Positions 58,545 to 64,000 of a DNA stretch of 64,000 bases are shown here, piece after piece (position 1 is the stretch's first letter; each line of letters starts with the position of its first letter). Position numbers and translations under genes: made by a program. The stretch is from Coprinus comatus (lineage: Eukaryota > Basidiomycota > Agaricomycetes > Agaricales > Agaricaceae), in contig JAWPGT010000001.1 of NCBI GenBank assembly GCA_034638255.1, positions 744,001 through 808,000 on the forward strand, read 5' to 3'. The notes under the pieces were generated by a model. The model was not told the origin of the DNA, did no database searches, and was given only the letters and a program-made list of their open reading frames with translations.

Positions 58545-60426
58545 ATGATTCCGCTGGTCTCCTGCTCGGTCTCTCGTGGTGTGGTTTCCTCCCGTCGTAT
58601 GTCGTCGTCGTATCCTCTAAATTATTCCTTCTTTAATCTTCTTCAGGCTCTCTCCTCACTGCTCTCCAGCGCACCTCATTCAGGTCCCCCGTAGCTAGCT
58701 TCAGTATGTATTTCTCCCTTCAATTCACACCATGCGTTCTAACTTCCCCAGTTGCTCGCAGAGGATATGCAGAACAGTTCTCTCGTAACAAGCCTCACAT
58801 GAACATTGGCACAATTGGTATGTCTTTCGGTCATACCTTCTCCCTCCGTCCTCACCCTATCCTAGGTCATGTCGACCACGGAAAGACAACCTTGACAGCT
58901 GCAATTACCAAGGTGTTGGCAGACCAAGGTGGTGCCAAGTTCACCGACTACAGTCAGATTGACAAGGCTCCGGAAGAAAAGGCTCGCGGTATTACCATCA
59001 ACTCCTCCCACGTCGAATACGAAACAGACAATCGTCATTATGGCCACATTGACTGTCCCGGTCACGCTGATTGTAAGTAGCAGACATTCTTCTCTGCCTG
59101 CTCCTTCTTATAGTACTGCAGATATCAAGAACATGATTACTGGTGCTGCTCAGATGGACGGTGCAATTATTGTCGTTTCAGCTACGGATGGTCAAATGCC
59201 TCAAACTCGAGAACATCTTCTACTCGCTCGTCAGGTCGGAATCAAGCGTCTGGTTGTCTTCATCAACAAGGTAGACCAAATTGATGACCCCGAGATGTTG
59301 GAACTCGTCGACATGGAAATGCGTGAACTCTTGTCTACCTACAAGTTCGAAGGTGATGAAACTCCTATCATCATGGGCTCTGCTCTCGCTGCCCTTGAAG
59401 GTCGTAACCCCGAAATCGGTTCCGACAAGATTAAGGAGCTTGTTAAGGCTTGCGACGAGTGGTTGCAACTACCCCCTCGTAAGAATTTTCCACCTATTTT
59501 ATACTAACTATTATTCACATCTCCATAGGTAATTTTGATCAACCATTCCTTATGCCTATTGAAGATGTTTTCTCTATCTCTGGCCGTGGAACTGTTGCTA
59601 CTGGTCGAGTACGACACTTCCTTTCCTCATAATCTATGTGACTAAAGTGTCTGTTCAGGTCGAACGTGGTACTGCTAATAAGGGTGCTGAAGTCGAGGTT
59701 GTTGGCATGGGTGCCTCCACAAAGACCACTCTTATTGGTATTGGTGAGAATCTCGTCATACGACACAGTTTTTCCTTTGGCTGACATTGATCGTAGAAAT
59801 GTTCCGCAAAGAATTGGATAGAGTATGTCATAGTGGCATTGATTTTAGTACATCACTAATATTTACTCATAGGCACAAGCTGGTGACAACATGGGTGCTT
59901 TGCTCCGTGGTATTAAGCGTGAACAGATTCGACGTGGTCAAGTTTTGGCTGCCCCTGGTACCATCAAATCCGTCAAGAAATTCTTGGCTCAGATTTACGT
60001 GTTGACCAAGGACGAAGGTAAGACACAATAGATCTCGTAAATCCGATTGCTGAGTGATTGGGGCAGGTGGTCGCTATACTCCCTTCATGGCCAACTACCG
60101 TCCCCAACTTTACCTCCGTACTGCTGACATCAACATTTCCCTTCAATGGCCGGAAGGTACCCCCGACGCCAACGAGAAGATGGTGCGTAACCAATATATT
60201 CCTTCCCTTGACTGAAGTGATTAATCCCTAACAGGTTATGCCTGGTGACAATGTTGAGCTGATTTGCGACCTTGTCTTCGATGTGGCCGCTGAAGTCGGC
60301 ACTCGGTACGTGAAGGCCTTTCTCAAATATGCTACCCTACTCACCTATGTATATAGATTCACTCTTCGTGAGGGTAGTAAGACCGTTGGAACTGGTATTA
60401 TTACCAAGATTCTCGAGGAGGTTTAG
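58545..60426 (+). CDS. TUF1: Mitochondrial elongation factor Tu
   Basis: The ATG at 58545 starts a presequence ([18 protein letters not shown], then [18 protein letters not shown]) before the mature start [19 protein letters not shown]. The first donor is GTATGT after CGTC; the joined frame keeps the leader open. G motifs are [31 protein letters not shown] and NKVDQIDD. Domain 2 and 3 blocks ([47 protein letters not shown]) follow, ending [23 protein letters not shown]. It delivers aminoacyl-tRNA to mitochondrial ribosomes. Confidence 0.97.
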
Positions 60427-60702
60427 ATATGTACTTGATTGCCGTTAATCTCAATTCACCATCCCTACTCCTTCGAAAAGTAGTTATAGTCAGGTGGACA
60501 CTTGTGTGGTACACTTTAGGCTACCTTTATGTTGCATAATTTATTTAGAACAAATTGGATGTTTTCGTTTTGTGTTTCTCAGATAAACGTGTTCCTGTAA
60601 CCGGAGTGACTATTTACATAAAATCTATTGCTAAATACAGCAGGCGCTTTAGTCCGAAGGTGTCCAACTCTCTTTCACCTACAACCTTCACCAACTCTCA
60701 CT

Positions 60703-61391
60703 ATGCATTCCATTCTACGCGTCGTTGCTCGCTCGAGACCCTCCGCTGTATACACAAGGACATCGTTGCCCCTCCGACCAGCCTTTCCCCGCTTTGGAGT
60801 CCGTACTTTGATCAGTCCGTATTCTTGCCTTTTTCTTCCGACTTGTGATCAAACTGTCCTTCAGCGAAACGTTACACCGAAGAGCACGAAACGGTCACAT
60901 ACGACGATGCGACTGGACTGGGTATTGTTACAGTAACTGAGCATGCACAGGCTACCCTGGGTGATGTTGTCTTTGTTGAACTTCCCGAAGTTGGCACAAC
61001 AGTGGAGTCAGGAGGTGAGTTAACCCACCGCAGAGGAAACCCTGAGCGTCCTGAAGACTCATTATGACTACAGGCGAGATGGGTAGTGTGGAGAGCGTCA
61101 AGGCAGCTTCAGCTATTGTAAGTGATTTTTCGATTGAGTTTCACGGCCTAACACGGAAGAATAGTATGCCCCCGTTTCGGGTGTCGTTGAAGAAATCAAC
61201 ACACAATTGGCTGATCAGCCTGGTTTGCTCAACAAGTCTGCAGAAAAAGATGGTATGTATTTGGATTCGGCCTGCTATTTACAAACACCCATACTTTCTT
61301 AGGCTGGCTCTGCAAGGTCAAGCTCTCTGATCCTTCTGAATTGGAGAAGCTTCTCACAGAAGCAGAATACCTCAAATTGATTGATGAGTAG
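60703..61391 (+). CDS. GCV3: Glycine cleavage system H protein
   Basis: The ATG at 60703 begins a mitochondrial leader (MHSILRVVARSRPSAVYTR). The mature H protein reads KRYTEEHETVTYDDATGLG, TVTEHAQATLGDVVFVELPE, then the lipoyl-lysine block GEMGSVESVKAASAIYAPVSG and EINTQLADQPGLLNKSAEKDGWL, ending YLKLIDE. The lysine in ESVKA carries lipoate and shuttles the aminomethyl group between P, T and L proteins. Split into several small exons. Confidence 0.94.
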
Positions 61392-61529
61392 TTACCGTAA
61401 AATATTCCTATAGAATCTAGACAATATCTTATTAAATTTGACCATTCAACGTTCACCGATTCATGATCACACATCAATGCAAGAAAGAAAACCCCAACTC
61501 TGTTCTATAAACGAGCAAGTAGTGCAAGC

Positions 61530-61961
61530 TCACGAAGAAGCAGACGAAGATGGCTCGTATTTATATTTCTCTCCTCGAGCCTCCATTCTGTTCTTAGCTT
61601 CTTCAAGAGCCCAGGTTTGGATGCTGGGAAGACTACATTCAGGTACTTGAACGAGAAACTCCGAGAGTACATACCTTGTGTCGGGCTTATAGTACAGCAT
61701 CACCGCAGCGAAACCCATCGTGCCAAACATCCCCCAGTACCAAATATTCTCCCAATCCTCCTTCACACGCTTCTGACCTGCAGCTAGTGGCTATATTCCT
61801 TTGTTAATAAACCCAAATCAACCAAAGCAGTTCGATCATACCTTCTCACCAAAAAGGTAACCAGAGGGTTCATTGTATTGAGGAGCTTCATGTGATGCAA
61901 ACCGACGGCCGGGTATACGACGCACACAAGGGCGGGCGGCACGAAGAGCTGTGGACAACAT
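61530..61961 (-). CDS. NDUFB11: Complex I subunit NDUFB11 (ESSS type)
   Basis: The ATG at 61961 gives MLSTALRAARPCVRRIPGRRF, a leader, then HEAPQYNEPSGYLFGEK, PLAAGQKRVKEDWENIWYWG and the hydrophobic MFGTMGFAAVMLYYKPDT segment. The last exon has SIQTWALEEAKNRMEARGEKY. This is the single-pass membrane-arm subunit of complex I. Two introns are clear. It converges with GCV3 with 138 bp between stops and lies 102 bp from the NAA40 stop. Confidence 0.9.
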
Positions 61962-62063
61962 GGCGTTGAGTTGCGAGACGGCTGACACTCGGAATAGGTG
62001 CAGGGGACGCCGTTGCCAAGCAAGGTCAAACAATGATTATATTAATTCAAGAATTGATCATTC

Positions 62064-62971
62064 CTACAGAATCTTCGACATGATCTCGTAGTCACACTTT
62101 TCCAGCTCCGGATCATCTGCTTCGAGATAGACACTCGGCGATGATGGGTCAATTTCGAAACTATCTGCAGACGTGAATAACTATCGTCTCTTTCAGCAGG
62201 TTGAGGACGTACCCGCAACATTGATAAAATGTGAAAGCTCTACTATTAGCTATATCGACGCAAGTCAATAACCAAGCATTATATCATTAGTACACGCACA
62301 CCTCTGAGAACTGTAAGAATGATCTTTTCCATGGCGTACGCCTTTCCTAGTGTCGTAAGAATAGACATAATTTTTGTCCCAATGCCCGCACTCTGTTGTC
62401 CGGAGGATACTTGTATATCATAGCTACTTGTGTGAGAGAGCAATGAATAAGTTTAGAAAAAACACAAGTACCTACCAATATAATATAACCTCGCCTTCAT
62501 CCTTCTCGAAGCGGAACATACAAAATGCGATTACTTCTTCATGTCGTTCTGACTCATAGACAATGAGAAAGCGGGACAGGTTATGAAAGATTTCCTTCTT
62601 TCGTTTTTCAGGTTTCCAGCCAAAGGATGAGTTAGAATATCTAGAAGCACATAAAGTGAGATGTGAATACTGGCTAGGTGAAAGGTAATTTACAAGCTGA
62701 ACATATTTGTTTCGAAGAGACCCCAGATGGTACTTCGCTCCGCACTTGTTAGCTCGTTCTTACAAGCAAATTTAAAGTAAGGTCTTGTTTCTATGATTAA
62801 ACGCTTTTCTGGATAAACATTTAGGTAACACTGACAATCCAGCTTGCTTATTCAGACAATCCAACAGTTCTTCTGAGCTTGCCTAGATGGTATTAGACTC
62901 GACGTACAGATTAGCACAGGATAAAATCTTACGTGAGTGGCGAGTCTAACACGATCGTCTTTTCTGGGCAT
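62064..62971 (-). CDS. NAA40: N-alpha-acetyltransferase 40 (NatD) homologue
   Basis: ATG 62971 gives MPRKDDRVRLATH, joined to ASSEELLDCLNKQAGL. The GNAT core follows: IWGLFETNMFSL, RYSNSSFGWKPEKRKKEIFH, SRFLIVYESERHEEVIAFCMFRFEKDEGEVILY, the acetyl-CoA-binding region DIQVSSGQQSAGIGTKIM, TLGKAYAMEKIILTVLR and a C-terminal FEIDPSSPSVYLEADDPELE. Homologues acetylate the N-terminal Ser of histones H4 and H2A. At least six small exons. Confidence 0.88.
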
Positions 62972-63207
62972 CCTTTATAAACTGGAAGGTCAAATGACAA
63001 GTTGAGAAGGCATTGACTTTGAAACCTAAGATAGGGGCCAATGTCCTAAATAGTATGTCTAGTGTGACAGATCAGGGTCACGGAAACCAGGAAGGTTTTT
63101 CAGAAACTAGAGGCTGCCAGTACAGAACGTGACGGTGACGTGATATTTTTTGGGGGCCTCACTTCATGAGGCAATCAATTCACTCAACCTAACTGATCAT
63201 CGACATC
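62972..63207. promoter_or_regulatory. Divergent promoter NAA40 / RIO2
   Basis: 236 bp separate the two starts. A T-rich run (63149-63155) is present. No defined motif. Confidence 0.4.

Positions 63208-64000
<793 letters not shown>

Overview
This window is nuclear DNA from a filamentous basidiomycete, most likely a mushroom-forming agaricomycete. The signs are dense short introns (mostly 46-65 nt) in almost every gene, heavily split housekeeping genes, a TEF1 gene with a 5'UTR intron, a secreted polysaccharide lyase 8, a DPBB/expansin-like protein and an SRA-domain protein. The organism is inferred from gene content and structure; no species can be named. There are about 37 protein genes and one intron-containing tRNA-Ser(UGA). 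No prokaryotic feature, CRISPR array, rRNA or intact transposon was found.

Layout. 1-9 kb: 3' end of an unknown gene, then on the minus strand a membrane-anchored DPBB/expansin-like protein, an SRA (methyl-DNA reader) protein, the SNARE Sec9 and the processome factor Mpp10. 9-14 kb: secreted PL8 lyase (+) and ribosomal uS3 (-). 14-18 kb: a thiolase (-), a head-to-head pair of mitochondrial genes (bL32m / complex I NDUFA5), the tRNA and LSM1. 18-25 kb: a very long Spp1/CFP1-type PHD protein (-) and a SERBP1/Stm1-like RNA-binding protein (+). 25-29 kb: a histidine phosphatase, MEMO1 and ribosomal eL32. 29.5-34 kb: an AT-rich region with inverted repeats, a PAS-kinase-like kinase and TEF1. 34-38.5 kb: an unresolved candidate gene, ELP5 and a disordered protein. 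38.6-42.3 kb: aspartate aminotransferase facing cytosolic aspartyl-tRNA synthetase. 42.6-47.2 kb: a single-pass membrane protein, an Ssh4/Ear1-type SPRY adaptor and the AMPK gamma subunit SNF4. 47.5-54 kb: a methyltransferase, VAM7, the mitochondrial carrier MTM1, eIF4E and the eisosome protein PIL1. 54-64 kb: a GRIP golgin, PEX14, mitochondrial EF-Tu, glycine cleavage H protein, complex I NDUFB11, N-acetyltransferase NAA40 and the start of RIO2.

Most genes are housekeeping and unlinked in pathway. Several divergent pairs share 118-236 bp of upstream DNA, and one pair (aspartate aminotransferase / aspartyl-tRNA synthetase) shares a metabolite. The observations most worth checking are four GC-AG introns fixed by reading phase, micro-exons of 10-24 nt, single-base frame breaks in two otherwise conserved genes (aspartate aminotransferase and the Ssh4 homologue), an atypical His-site motif in the thiolase, and the huge N-terminal extension of the Spp1 homologue. 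I did not find a new multi-gene system.
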